Below are positions 29,566-37,662 of a stretch of 64,000 nucleotides of DNA, piece after piece. Under the pieces are notes generated by a model. That model did not search any database. It was given only the letters and a program-made list of their open reading frames with translations, and was not told the DNA's origin. Position numbers and translations under genes: made by a program. The stretch is from positions 248,001-312,000 of the forward strand of contig NZ_ML660168.1 in NCBI RefSeq assembly GCF_007004725.1, in the 5' to 3' direction. Every line of letters starts with the position of its first letter. The stretch's first letter is position 1. Source of the stretch: Aliikangiella coralliicola (GTDB lineage Bacteria; Pseudomonadota; Gammaproteobacteria; Enterobacterales; Kangiellaceae).

Positions 29566-29798
29566 TAACCTCAGCTGCGCATAAGAAGAGTCATTGAAAG
29601 TCAGTATTGATATGCATTAACACCAAAAAAACAAGTCTTAAGGATAATTGGGTCACTCAATGTGAAGCCAGTGCAGCGATTTGAGTGGTTAGCGAGGCGA
29701 GTTTGTGCAGTAATAGCAAGCTATTAAAAACAAGCTCAACGAAGAAAACCGCTCAAAGCGCTGTATTGGCTGGCTCTTCTTATGCGCAGCTGAGGTTA
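29566..29798. mobile_element. MITE-like element with perfect 25-bp terminal inverted repeats
   Basis: Positions 29566-29590 and 29774-29798 are perfect inverted copies (ends ACCTCAGCTGCGCATAAG, flanked by TA on both sides). The interior holds a long nested hairpin: 29674-29690 pairs with 29747-29763 at 15 of 17 positions, and TAATAG-CAAG-CTATTA forms the tip at 29711-29726. No open reading frame of useful length is seen. The element lies between a terminator and the start of the hydrolase gene. A non-autonomous insertion at a TA target is the simplest reading. Its ends differ from those of the element at 7491-7777. Confidence 0.72.
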
Positions 29799-29848
29799 AA
29801 TAGTGCGCTACATTAATTTCAACCCAGTAGCCAAAATTAGGAATGACA

Positions 29849-30721
29849 ATGATTTCAGTTGAAAAATGGCATCAACAAGGAGAGTATTTTCAATATGAGG
29901 GAAATAATATTTTTTTCTGCAAAAGCGGCAACAGGGAAAAACCTAAATTATTGTTAATTCATGGTTTTCCAACCTCAAGTTGGGACTGGCATTTCCTTTG
30001 GCCTGAACTAAGCAAACATTTCCATTTATTTACAATGGATATGATTGGGTTCGGTTTTTCTGACAAGCCGGAAGGATTTGATTACACCACAAAATATCAA
30101 GCGGATCTGTTTGAGTTTTTTCTAGCAAGAGAAAACCTGTCTGATTATCATATTCTGGCCCATGACTATGGAGACACAGTAGCTCAGGAACTCCTTGCGA
30201 GAGATCTGGATAACGAAAGGGAAACGGTTCGATCAGTGCTTCTACTTAATGGCGGGCTTTTTCCGGAAACGGCCAAACCTATTCTTCTGCAAAAATTGTT
30301 GATGACGCCCTTAGGAAAAATAATCGCTCGTTTAACAACTTACAAAAAATTTAAAAAGAATTTTAATCATATTTGCCACCAGTCAATCCCGGAAGATATT
30401 TTAAGTGGTTTTTGGGAATTGATGAACCACAACAACGGTGTCGCCGCAATACCACGGTTGATCAGGTATATGAAGGAACGTACTGTTTTCAGAAGTAGAT
30501 GGCTAGGCGCATTACAAAATTCCACATGCCCAATTCGATTTATTAATGGCCTGGAAGATCCGATTTCAGGAAAGCATATGGTTACTCGCTACAAACAACT
30601 GATCGCCAATGCTGACGTCGTAGAGTTACAAGATGTTGGGCACTATCCGCAAGTTGAAGCGCCGAAGTCAATTCTGGACGGGGCAACAGATTTTTGGCGT
30701 AAACATAATATTCCAGCCTGA
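29849..30721 (+). CDS. Alpha/beta-hydrolase, haloalkane dehalogenase/epoxide hydrolase-like
   Basis: The 290-residue protein has the alpha/beta-hydrolase core: LLIHGFPTSSWDWHFLWPEL with the oxyanion HGFP, DMIGFGFSDKPEG, a nucleophile elbow with D106 in ILAHDYGDTVAQELLA, an acid in NGLEDPISGKH, and the base in LQDVGHYPQVEAP. An aspartate nucleophile instead of serine points to the haloalkane dehalogenase or epoxide hydrolase side of the family. I chose the second ATG (29849) because AGGA is 6 bases before it; the ATG at 29843 abuts the site. The real substrate cannot be read from sequence. The MITE-like element ends 50 bases upstream, so its promoter may lie within that element. Confidence 0.82.
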   Translation: MISVEKWHQQGEYFQYEGNNIFFCKSGNREKPKLLLIHGFPTSSWDWHFLWPELSKHFHLFTMDMIGFGFSDKPEGFDYTTKYQADLFEFFLARENLSDYHILAHDYGDTVAQELLARDLDNERETVRSVLLLNGGLFPETAKPILLQKLLMTPLGKIIARLTTYKKFKKNFNHICHQSIPEDILSGFWELMNHNNGVAAIPRLIRYMKERTVFRSRWLGALQNSTCPIRFINGLEDPISGKHMVTRYKQLIANADVVELQDVGHYPQVEAPKSILDGATDFWRKHNIPA

Positions 30722-30743
30722 GCTCGGCAATAAAAGAGCTCAG
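30718..30743. terminator. Stem-loop between the convergent hydrolase and cysQ genes
   Basis: CTGAGCTC pairs exactly with GAGCTCAG around a 10-base loop (30718-30743). It begins inside the hydrolase stop codon region and lies 26 bases past the cysQ stop on the other strand. There is no uridine tract on either strand, so termination is uncertain. Confidence 0.3.
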
Positions 30744-30769
30744 ACTAAATCGGAGCTAAATTAAGTTTC

Positions 30770-31609
30770 TCACTCCGGGATAACAAGCTCGCCCTTCCAA
30801 TTGAATTCAGGATCGCCTAATACAAGAAAATACGGATTTAACAACGACTCTTTTTGATTATAGGTCAATTCTGTAAAATCGAGTTTAAGCAATTGGCCAC
30901 CTGCTTGTTCTACAATAGCTTGTGCCGCCGCGGTATCCCATTCAGATGTGGGTGCAAGTCTCGGATAAATATCAGCAGAACCTTCAGCAACCAAACACAT
31001 TTTAAGCGAGCTACCGCGGCTTGTCAGATCAAAGCTGGCAAAGTTTTGACAAAGCGTTTCAACCTTATCAAGCCCATGACGTCGGCTAGCAACCACGGTA
31101 AAGTGCTTGTTACCTTCTTTTTCCGGCAATGTTCGGACTGAAATTTTGTCGGCTTTTTCATTACCGACCTGCTTATGGGCGCCGAGCTCCTTGGCAGCGT
31201 AGTAAACTGTGTCGAGCACCGGGGCATAAATAACACCTAACACGGGTTTGCCCGCAACGACCAATGCGATGTTAACCGTAAACTCATCATTACGCGCGAT
31301 AAACTCTTTGGTGCCATCTAAAGGATCGATAACAAAACAGTAAGGCCAGGACTGTCTTTGTTCAAAGGTAATTCCTGTGCTCTCTTCTGACAAGCAAGGG
31401 ATATCTGGAAACTTGCTTTCCAAATCTGAAATGATGGCGTTGTGCGCCGCTAAATCAGCTTTGGTTAATGGTGATTCATCGCCTTTTATCTGCACATCAA
31501 AATCATCGCTATTGTAGACTTCCATTATCGCTTGACCCGCTTTTTTGGAAGTAATGATGACTTGCTCAAGTATGGTGCTCAAAGAATAATTCAGTTGCTG
31601 CATTTCCAT
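30770..31609 (-). CDS. cysQ: 3'(2'),5'-bisphosphate nucleotidase CysQ
   Basis: CysQ removes the 3' phosphate from PAP and PAPS, clearing a by-product of sulfate assimilation. The 279-residue protein shows the Li-sensitive phosphatase family order: DESPLTKADLAAHNAI, PCLSEEST, the metal motif IDPLDGTKEFI and the C-terminal EWDTAAAQAIVEQAGG. The start codon shares one base with the nudE stop (TAATG), so the two genes are translationally coupled. A second in-frame ATG lies two codons later. The Nudix neighbour NudE, an ADP-sugar/NADH hydrolase, supports a shared nucleotide-cleanup role. Confidence 0.93.
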   Translation of the reverse strand: MEMQQLNYSLSTILEQVIITSKKAGQAIMEVYNSDDFDVQIKGDESPLTKADLAAHNAIISDLESKFPDIPCLSEESTGITFEQRQSWPYCFVIDPLDGTKEFIARNDEFTVNIALVVAGKPVLGVIYAPVLDTVYYAAKELGAHKQVGNEKADKISVRTLPEKEGNKHFTVVASRRHGLDKVETLCQNFASFDLTSRGSSLKMCLVAEGSADIYPRLAPTSEWDTAAAQAIVEQAGGQLLKLDFTELTYNQKESLLNPYFLVLGDPEFNWKGELVIPE

Positions 31610-32154
31610 TAGCCTTTTTTAAAATATCGTTCAACCATTAATAAAGCCGCGATAGAGCGTGCTTCGGTAAAGTCGGCTTGCTCAATTAGCCCATCAATTT
31701 TACTAATTGGCCAGTACACCACTTCCAAAGGTTCAGGCTCATCCCCTTCAAGTTTTTCCGGATATAAGGACTGCGCTAAAACCAGGTTCATTTTGTGGGT
31801 AAAATACCCCGGCGCCAGTGTCATACTCTTAAGTTGTTGTAACTGACGCGCGCCGAAACCAATTTCTTCTTTCAATTCTCGGTTTGCAGCTTCGAATACG
31901 CTTTCTCCATCATCCATTAACCCTTTTGGAAAAGCGAGCTGATAATCATCAGTACCAGCCGAATATTCGCGAATTAATACAAGTTCATTACGTTCGGTTA
32001 CCGGAACAATCATCACAGCGCCAGAACCACCAGAAACCATTCTTTCATAAATTCTTTTTTCGCCGTTAGAGAACTCTAGTTCCAGCTCCTCCACGCAAAA
32101 CAGTCTTGTACGCGCCACTTGTTTGCGCGCTTTAATTTGTGGCTTTTCAGGCAT
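31609..32154 (-). CDS. nudE: ADP compounds hydrolase NudE (Nudix)
   Basis: NudE hydrolyses ADP-ribose, Ap3A and NADH. The 181-residue protein starts best at the ATG at 32154 (MPEKPQIKARKQVARTRLF), which aligns with E. coli NudE; an upstream GTG at 32178 would add eight residues. The Nudix box reads GLMDDGESVFEAANRELKEE then IGFG, with all catalytic glutamates. Other family features are EFSNGEKRIYERM, MIVPVTERNELVLIREYSAG and LEGDEPEPLEVVYWP. Its start overlaps the yrfG end by 8 bases, and its stop overlaps the cysQ start. Confidence 0.93.
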   Translation of the reverse strand: MPEKPQIKARKQVARTRLFCVEELELEFSNGEKRIYERMVSGGSGAVMIVPVTERNELVLIREYSAGTDDYQLAFPKGLMDDGESVFEAANRELKEEIGFGARQLQQLKSMTLAPGYFTHKMNLVLAQSLYPEKLEGDEPEPLEVVYWPISKIDGLIEQADFTEARSIAALLMVERYFKKG

Positions 32155-32812
32155 TTTGAATAATCTTTGTAAAATCACCGATTGATTGAAATGGAGAACA
32201 ATCGATTTCTCCCTGACTAAGATCTGGCTGCTTGATGCCCAACAAGTGTTTTATTCCAAATTGTCGCGCAGATTTTAATATCCTGACATTGTCATCAACA
32301 AACAAAGCTCTTTGAGGGTTAAATTGATATTTATCCTTTAGCATCCGCCAATATTCTTGCTCTTCTTTTGGATAACCAAATTCGTGAGAACTATGCAAAT
32401 CACAAAAATATTGATGGAAGCTGGCGTTTAGCAATTTTATTTCCAGGCTTTTTGGGTGAGCATTGGTAACCAGGTAGACTGACTTTTCCTCATCGACTAA
32501 AAATTGTAAAAACTCTACAGCGCCGGGTCTGAAGGCAACTCTCTCCTTAACAGATTTTTTGAGTTCCGGAATATCGAGCTGCAGTCTCTCGCTCCAAAAG
32601 TCGAGGCAATACCATTGCAGCTTGCCTTCAATTGCACCATAACTTTCCGCAAGAAATGTTTTACTTTGTTCAAGGGTCAGCTGATTTTTTTCAGCATAAA
32701 CTTTTGGTAAAAGTTCTAACCAAAAATAATTGTCAAACCCCAAGTCCAAAATAGTACCGTCCATATCTAATAAAACAGTATCTATCTCGCTCCAATTAAT
32801 TTTTGGCTCCAA
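32147..32812 (-). CDS. yrfG: GMP/IMP nucleotidase YrfG (HAD family)
   Basis: The 221-residue HAD phosphohydrolase matches E. coli YrfG in length. Motif I is LLDMDGTILDLGFDNYFW, motif II has VTNAHP, the lysine motif lies in FGYPKEEQEYW, and motif IV is ALFVDDNVRIL. Each catalytic aspartate is present. It dephosphorylates purine nucleoside monophosphates. It is 62 bases downstream of gspN in the same direction and overlaps nudE by 8 bases. In E. coli yrfG, hslR and hslO are neighbours, and nudE is close by, so this placement reflects an old linkage now split by the gsp genes. Confidence 0.9.
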   Translation of the reverse strand: MEPKINWSEIDTVLLDMDGTILDLGFDNYFWLELLPKVYAEKNQLTLEQSKTFLAESYGAIEGKLQWYCLDFWSERLQLDIPELKKSVKERVAFRPGAVEFLQFLVDEEKSVYLVTNAHPKSLEIKLLNASFHQYFCDLHSSHEFGYPKEEQEYWRMLKDKYQFNPQRALFVDDNVRILKSARQFGIKHLLGIKQPDLSQGEIDCSPFQSIGDFTKIIQNA

Positions 32813-32874
32813 TGTTTTTCCTTACATCATGAATTATTTTCTAGTGTCACCTTAAGAGTCTTATCTTAAAGCTC

Positions 32875-33630
32875 TTATCTTAAGACTCTTTGTTTAAATT
32901 TAATAGGCAAACGGTCATTCGCGGGTTTACCGTTATTAAACAAAGCAACAGTGTTATATAGACTTTGGTCTATTTTAGTGGAAATGCTACCAACAAATTC
33001 TAACATGCCATCAGGAAGCAAAGTGACTTTACCTTCCAGGCCAAGCTCATTTTTTGTTTTTTGTAAATTTCCGACGATTGTTTTCTTCGCTTCATCAGTT
33101 GACAATTCAACAACAAAGTCACCTAAATTCCAGGTTTTTCCGCCAAAAACCACAGCAGCTTTTCGCCAGCTTGCTCGTCCATTAATGTTCGTCGGTCTCT
33201 TATTTTCCAATATTACATCGAGGTCGCTAGACGAAACATCACCAGATAATTTAACGCCTCTAACAGACACAAACTGCTCAAACGTTGACGCAGATATATT
33301 TAAATTAACATCACTCAACTCGATGGATTCCTGGTAATTACTGCCGGCTTTGAGATTAAGACTTCCGTCGACATCTCTATCTGAAATATCAAGATTGAGC
33401 GAGAGTTTCGCAAGAAATAAAGCCAGCGGATTAATTGAATACTCTACGTTTTTTAGAGAAAGTTCAGGCGTGTTGACCGTGGCAATTTCTCCCGACCAAA
33501 GACTGCCACTTAAACCAGCGACAGTAACCTTGTTATTTTGGGGTAAAAAGTTTTCTATCAAACTAGCTGGCGCTTGCATAAAAACAAATAAAATAAACAA
33601 ACCAGTCAGTACAAATATTTTTTTCTTCAT
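32875..33630 (-). CDS. gspN: Type II secretion protein GspN
   Basis: The 251-residue protein has an N-terminal membrane anchor (IFVLTGLFILFVFMQAPAS) and a mostly beta periplasmic part with the GspN pattern VTVAGLSGSLWSGEIATVN and LSLKNVEYSINPLALFLAK. GspN is present in only some type II systems and is thought to assist the inner-membrane platform; its exact role is unclear. It is the last gsp gene. A 10-bp inverted repeat (32854-32863 with 32881-32890) spans the stop codon but lacks a uridine tract, so transcription may continue into yrfG. Confidence 0.88.
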   Translation of the reverse strand: MKKKIFVLTGLFILFVFMQAPASLIENFLPQNNKVTVAGLSGSLWSGEIATVNTPELSLKNVEYSINPLALFLAKLSLNLDISDRDVDGSLNLKAGSNYQESIELSDVNLNISASTFEQFVSVRGVKLSGDVSSSDLDVILENKRPTNINGRASWRKAAVVFGGKTWNLGDFVVELSTDEAKKTIVGNLQKTKNELGLEGKVTLLPDGMLEFVGSISTKIDQSLYNTVALFNNGKPANDRLPIKFKQRVLR

Positions 33631-33642
33631 TATTATTCCAAG

Positions 33643-34122
33643 TTATCCACGACGAATTTTTACATCGATGCTGCTAAGTCCATCGCGATCTTTGCTTCTG
33701 ATATTAACTGAAGCGATTTTGACTTGATAACGATTTTGTAACTCTGCGCTCCAACGAACAAAATCATTAAATACAATATTATCAAACCATACTTGCATTT
33801 CGTCACTCCCTTTCTCTTGAACCCTGGCAACCTTCAAATTAAATCGACGAGTTGATGAGGTCACAACAGAACTAAGCGCCTGGTTGGATCGATTGCCACT
33901 GGCCTGCCCTCGCGTAGCCAATATTTTTGGCATCGCTTGCTTCCACTTTGCAACGGAAGATTCACGACTTTCAACTTGCCTCTCTAAACTGGAAACCTTG
34001 TCATTAAGCGGTTTTAGTACGACAAAAATAAGTAGCATAAGACTGACAAAAGCAGCCGCGGCCAGCACTATTTTTTGCTCGTTATTTTCCAGCCCTTCGA
34101 ACCACTGTTTTAACTGTTCCAT
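33643..34122 (-). CDS. gspM: Type II secretion protein GspM
   Basis: The 159-residue bitopic inner-membrane protein has a short cytoplasmic start (EQLKQWFEGLENNEQKIV), one helix (LAAAAFVSLMLLIFVVLKPL), a coiled coil and a small ferredoxin-like periplasmic domain (VARVQEKGSDEMQVWFDNI). GspM binds GspL and links the platform to the ATPase. It begins 2 bases after the gspL stop. Confidence 0.92.
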   Translation of the reverse strand: MEQLKQWFEGLENNEQKIVLAAAAFVSLMLLIFVVLKPLNDKVSSLERQVESRESSVAKWKQAMPKILATRGQASGNRSNQALSSVVTSSTRRFNLKVARVQEKGSDEMQVWFDNIVFNDFVRWSAELQNRYQVKIASVNIRSKDRDGLSSIDVKIRRG

Positions 34123-34124
34123 TT

Positions 34125-35375
34125 CTATCTCCGAATAATTAAGCGACTGGCATAACCGTCACCGCGCTGTGTCGCCGAGGACATATCAACTTCGTGTCCG
34201 CCTTGTTTCAAATCATCGCGATATTGATTGAGAATAGGTAGATCTTTCGCGATCAAATCCATTCTCAGCTCGTTACGTGACGCATCATAACTGATGTTTG
34301 TCGGGTAAATTTTTTGTAAATCGCCAATTTTGTCGGTAGAGGACTGTAACAGCGCGAGAAAAGAGTTTTCGCCATCTCCACCTTCTAATGAATTCAGATA
34401 ACTTCGTAACGATTTATCTGGGTTCGCCGGTACTTTTCTACCAGGAAATGCTTGTTTCCACAGCACGGTTCTTTCTTTTGCTAAGTTACTTTTTTGCGCT
34501 TCTAAAGCGAACCACTGCGAACCTTGATAAAGAATATGCGCCGACAAAACAATTCCAGCAATGGTGGCAACTTTCCATAACATATTTTGTAACGGAGAGC
34601 TTTCAGCTTTGGGCTCATATTCGCCTTGCAAAAGGCTTAGAGGTTGCTGACTGGAATTTGACAAATATTCCTGCACTGATTCAACGATTTGGACTTGTGG
34701 CGCGAAGCGACCTACTGGAAGTTGCTGTTCAAATAACTGGGATTTCTCTTCGTCTTCAGCCACCACCACTAATGGTATTGCTATCGGCATTGACTCATCT
34801 TCACTATCTTCTTCTAGATACTTCTGAACTAACCAGGAAAAATCATCAATGTCACAGCCCCAGCGCAAACCTTTATCATCAATGATAAGTAGCTGCTCTT
34901 CTATCATTACCAGGTGAAATCCAGTTTCTGGTCTCTCTAACAAATCAAGATCAGTTCGAACTTGTCCAACTTTTATTTCTGCGTCTTTGAACTGTTGAAT
35001 CAAGTCTTCAAAATAGTCAAGCGCGATACCTCTCACCGGAATCGAACCATCTTTTTGGCGTTCTCCAATCGCGATAAACAAATCATCGATAGGCTCAGCC
35101 ACCTGCTCTTCCAACAGATAAGGCACGGCCTTTCGAATGTGGCGCTGCGCTTTGTTGGGCATTTGTACCGAATTAAAGTGGATATCATTCGAAGACAAAA
35201 CAAGCTGCACCATTTTTCCCTTGGCAATATCAGCTAAACAGGCCAAGTCAGCTTTAAGTATTGTTTGACTTTCTAACATTAGGACAGGACTTGACGAATC
35301 GCTTTGAGCGTCATCAGCTAACCAGTAAAAACTTTCACTAGTTTTATCACCCCAAAAAATTGTTAACTTGCTCAT
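34125..35375 (-). CDS. gspL: Type II secretion protein GspL
   Basis: The 416-residue protein is the inner-membrane anchor for the ATPase GspE. The cytoplasmic actin-like domain runs to about 265, with RHIRKAVPYLLEEQVAEPID, DLFIAIGERQKDG and RGIALDYFEDLIQQF. One membrane helix follows (MLWKVATIAGIVLSAHILYQ), then a coiled linker and a ferredoxin-like periplasmic domain. Length and order fit the family. It sits between gspK and gspM with gaps of 13 and 2 bases. Confidence 0.93.
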   Translation of the reverse strand: MSKLTIFWGDKTSESFYWLADDAQSDSSSPVLMLESQTILKADLACLADIAKGKMVQLVLSSNDIHFNSVQMPNKAQRHIRKAVPYLLEEQVAEPIDDLFIAIGERQKDGSIPVRGIALDYFEDLIQQFKDAEIKVGQVRTDLDLLERPETGFHLVMIEEQLLIIDDKGLRWGCDIDDFSWLVQKYLEEDSEDESMPIAIPLVVVAEDEEKSQLFEQQLPVGRFAPQVQIVESVQEYLSNSSQQPLSLLQGEYEPKAESSPLQNMLWKVATIAGIVLSAHILYQGSQWFALEAQKSNLAKERTVLWKQAFPGRKVPANPDKSLRSYLNSLEGGDGENSFLALLQSSTDKIGDLQKIYPTNISYDASRNELRMDLIAKDLPILNQYRDDLKQGGHEVDMSSATQRGDGYASRLIIRR

Positions 35376-35388
35376 ACTTTCTTACTCA

Positions 35389-36615
35389 CTATTCGCGGCC
35401 AAAATATCGTGAAACCACTTTAAAATTATTTTCATCATCTTTCTTGAACAGAGTTTTCATCGCAACTCTTGTTTTTCCGATCTCAGCTTTAGCACTCATT
35501 TGAAAATAGCTACTTTTAACCTCAAGCATGCCTCGTGCAGATTCGCCGATATCATTTTTCTTTTCGCCAAATTCATTAAGAAAATCATCAACTTTCTCGT
35601 AACCTTCTTCAGGTCTGTTAGAGATTGCACTACTAACATCGGCCAAGGTAATACTCCGACTATTAGTAGCGCCAGCATCAATTACCGCAAATAAAAGTGC
35701 AGCTGACTCGGCGGTAATGGTGTTCACATTAATCTGGTTAATATCCTTATCAGGTAGTACACAAATGTGAGGCCTTAACAAATTATAAAGTGGCTGACTA
35801 AAATCTTTGATTCCTCGCAATTCACTTTCATGGGCAATAAGCCCATTGGCTGTGCGATAAGGAAATTCTAACGCTTGATAATAAGCATCTTCCGCCCCAT
35901 CGGGACCGGCTTCAATCGTATCTTCGTCGATCCAGTCTCTTACTGCAGTAGCCAACGCATCACCACTTATTTCCGTTTTATCATTTACCTTTCGAATCAG
36001 CTGGCCGAGGATTTTTTGTCCTGGCGTTTCGTTAGCTGCACCGGTTGCCGAGTTGAAACCACCGCCGGTGTTATTCCCACCACCACGGGTATTACCTCCC
36101 GGGTTATTTCCCCCCGGATTATTTCCGCCGCCTCGAGCATTCGGGTCATTGCCGCCACGCTCACCGCCAGTACTCGCAACGGCAATTGTGTTCAGGTTAA
36201 AACAGCTCTGCATATCTCTGATTGACGCGGTCATGCCGCCACCATCCAAAGGGAAGGTTATATCATCTTGCGCCCAGGGTTGATTTAGGTGCACGGTTTC
36301 TTCCTTTGTATTCTCAAACGCTTTTTTAAGCCAGATTTTCGCTAACTCCTCCATACCCAATAGATACGAATAAGCTTGGTCGCGGTTTATCAAATTACTA
36401 CTTAGTTGTTTTTGGTAAGTTATCGTTTTCGACGCTTCAACCACCAACACAATGACAAACGCAGCAATTAATACGACAGTAATTAATACAGTTCCCTTTT
36501 GACGCTGACCAAACTTAGGTAGTTTAGTTTTTCTGGTAAACCCGTTTCTCGACAATCGGTTGTTCAACAATTGGCTACCGAGTTTAAACAGTTTGGTACG
36601 ACACCAGCGACTCAT
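35389..36615 (-). CDS. gspK: Type II secretion minor pseudopilin GspK with a Gly/Asn-rich insertion
   Basis: The 408-residue protein is the large pseudopilin that caps the tip with GspI and GspJ. Its leader is unusually long (about 40 residues) and ends in RQKG before TVLITVVLIAAFVIVLVV; as usual for GspK there is no glutamate at mature position 5. Downstream are MQSCFNLNTIA, RDWIDEDTIE and DKDINQINVNTI, the typical GspK core. Between about residues 148 and 189 a low-complexity stretch occurs (NNPGGNNPGGNTRGGGNN among others). It overlaps gspJ by 4 bases. The family call is secure. Confidence 0.93.
   Translation of the reverse strand: MSRWCRTKLFKLGSQLLNNRLSRNGFTRKTKLPKFGQRQKGTVLITVVLIAAFVIVLVVEASKTITYQKQLSSNLINRDQAYSYLLGMEELAKIWLKKAFENTKEETVHLNQPWAQDDITFPLDGGGMTASIRDMQSCFNLNTIAVASTGGERGGNDPNARGGGNNPGGNNPGGNTRGGGNNTGGGFNSATGAANETPGQKILGQLIRKVNDKTEISGDALATAVRDWIDEDTIEAGPDGAEDAYYQALEFPYRTANGLIAHESELRGIKDFSQPLYNLLRPHICVLPDKDINQINVNTITAESAALLFAVIDAGATNSRSITLADVSSAISNRPEEGYEKVDDFLNEFGEKKNDIGESARGMLEVKSSYFQMSAKAEIGKTRVAMKTLFKKDDENNFKVVSRYFGRE
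36049..36173. repeat. Low-complexity Gly/Asn-coding repeat in gspK
   Basis: The minus strand encodes a run of GG, NNPGG and GGGNN units (about residues 148-189 of GspK). Several 12-18-base segments recur with small changes, as in the paired units for NNPGG. Slippage is the likely origin. Confidence 0.7.
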
Positions 36616-37259
36616 CTTTGCCCACCATCTGACTTTGAGGCTTTATCTGAAATAGCGTAAAGCCGCTCTATTTCGCCATAGTCAGTAAGCTCCAGATTTA
36701 GTTTAACGGCAACCGGTAATGTCTGATCCGCTTTTTCTCCACCATCTTCCGACAGTGGCCAATAGTCATGCCATTCTTCACCGTCATAAAATGATAAACT
36801 CATTGTCTCAACTTTATCTAATAACGGTCTTTTCAAGGCTAAATCAACCGGTACACCATCGGCATAGCTAAAACTGGTTCTGATTAAAACTTTATCTTCA
36901 ACTGTGTAAATCAAATGCTCCAGATTTGATCGCGGCAGCTGTGCTGGATTTCTTCGACCTAGTCGAGTTAATCGCACATAAGGAGTCGAAGATTGCAAAT
37001 CGCTTTTCATACTGGCTAAAGGGTCACCAAACTCATCCCGCACTGTCCGAGTCGTAATTTGTTGGATGTCGTTGGACAAAAATAGAAATGCCCTTTGCAC
37101 GCTGTTAAGCCTGTCACCATTTTCTGTGATATTCCGCTTTGATTCTGTGGCTCTGTTCAAAATCGTTAATGCACCCACACTAATCAATGCCATAATGGCC
37201 ATCGCTACTAATATTTCGATTAGCGTAAATCCTGAGCTTTTTGCAGAAACATTACTCAC
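36612..37259 (-). CDS. gspJ: Type II secretion minor pseudopilin GspJ
   Basis: The pseudopilin motif is SAKSSG before FTLIEILVAMAIMALISVG, with glutamate at mature position 5. The core shows RAFLFLSNDIQQITTRTV, VRLTRLGRRNPAQLPRS and SFYDGEEWHDYWPL, the usual GspJ blocks. The frame also opens at an ATG at 37316, but that would overlap gspI by 65 bases; a GTG at 37259 gives a normal 10-residue leader, so I prefer it (215 residues). A GGAAG lies upstream. It overlaps gspK by 4 bases. Confidence 0.88.
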   Translation of the reverse strand: MSNVSAKSSGFTLIEILVAMAIMALISVGALTILNRATESKRNITENGDRLNSVQRAFLFLSNDIQQITTRTVRDEFGDPLASMKSDLQSSTPYVRLTRLGRRNPAQLPRSNLEHLIYTVEDKVLIRTSFSYADGVPVDLALKRPLLDKVETMSLSFYDGEEWHDYWPLSEDGGEKADQTLPVAVKLNLELTDYGEIERLYAISDKASKSDGGQR

Positions 37260-37662
37260 GTGTTTTTTCTTCCTTCTGCGCAATGAATCCAACAAACCTG
37301 GTTGTTGGAATTTCATCAGACTCCTCTAACCTGACCTCGATTTCAACTTGCCTTAATTGTGCTTCTGTTGTTTTGCTTACCGTTTGTAGCCAGTACCATT
37401 TGTGATTGCGCATTTCCATATCGCCTCGGGTGACTCCAATACTAGGCCACTTGCCTTCGATTCGAACTTCGGCCATTTTATTCATTGCTACCCAATGAGC
37501 GACTACACGCTGGCTGATGTCCACGTGAGATCGGTTTTGGCTGTTCATACTGCTTAACAACATGGTGACCGTCATTCCAAAAATCACCATAGCAATTAGA
37601 ACTTCAAGCAGCGTAAAACCACGCGATGAATAACCGTTATTTCTATTGCCTGAATAACTCAT
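37252..37662 (-). CDS. gspI: Type II secretion minor pseudopilin GspI
   Basis: The 136-residue protein has the leader ending YSSRG before FTLLEVLIAMVIFGMTV, with glutamate at mature position 5. The rest shows VVAHWVAMNKMAEVRIEG and DMEMRNHKWYWLQTV, typical of GspI. It shares one base with the gspH stop (TAATG) and ends inside the start of gspJ. Confidence 0.92.
   Translation of the reverse strand: MSYSGNRNNGYSSRGFTLLEVLIAMVIFGMTVTMLLSSMNSQNRSHVDISQRVVAHWVAMNKMAEVRIEGKWPSIGVTRGDMEMRNHKWYWLQTVSKTTEAQLRQVEIEVRLEESDEIPTTRFVGFIAQKEEKTRE

Noticed and set aside
32854-32890. 10-bp inverted repeat over the gspN stop
   Set aside because: No uridine tract on the minus strand; not called a terminator, so gspN-yrfG read-through is considered likely.
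36049-36173. Repeated units that could suggest a CRISPR array
   Set aside because: The repeats are short, irregular and in frame with gspK; no spacer structure or cas genes are present.
37260-37316. gspJ start at the upstream ATG
   Set aside because: It would give a 65-base overlap with gspI and a 29-residue leader; the GTG at 37259 gives a standard leader.
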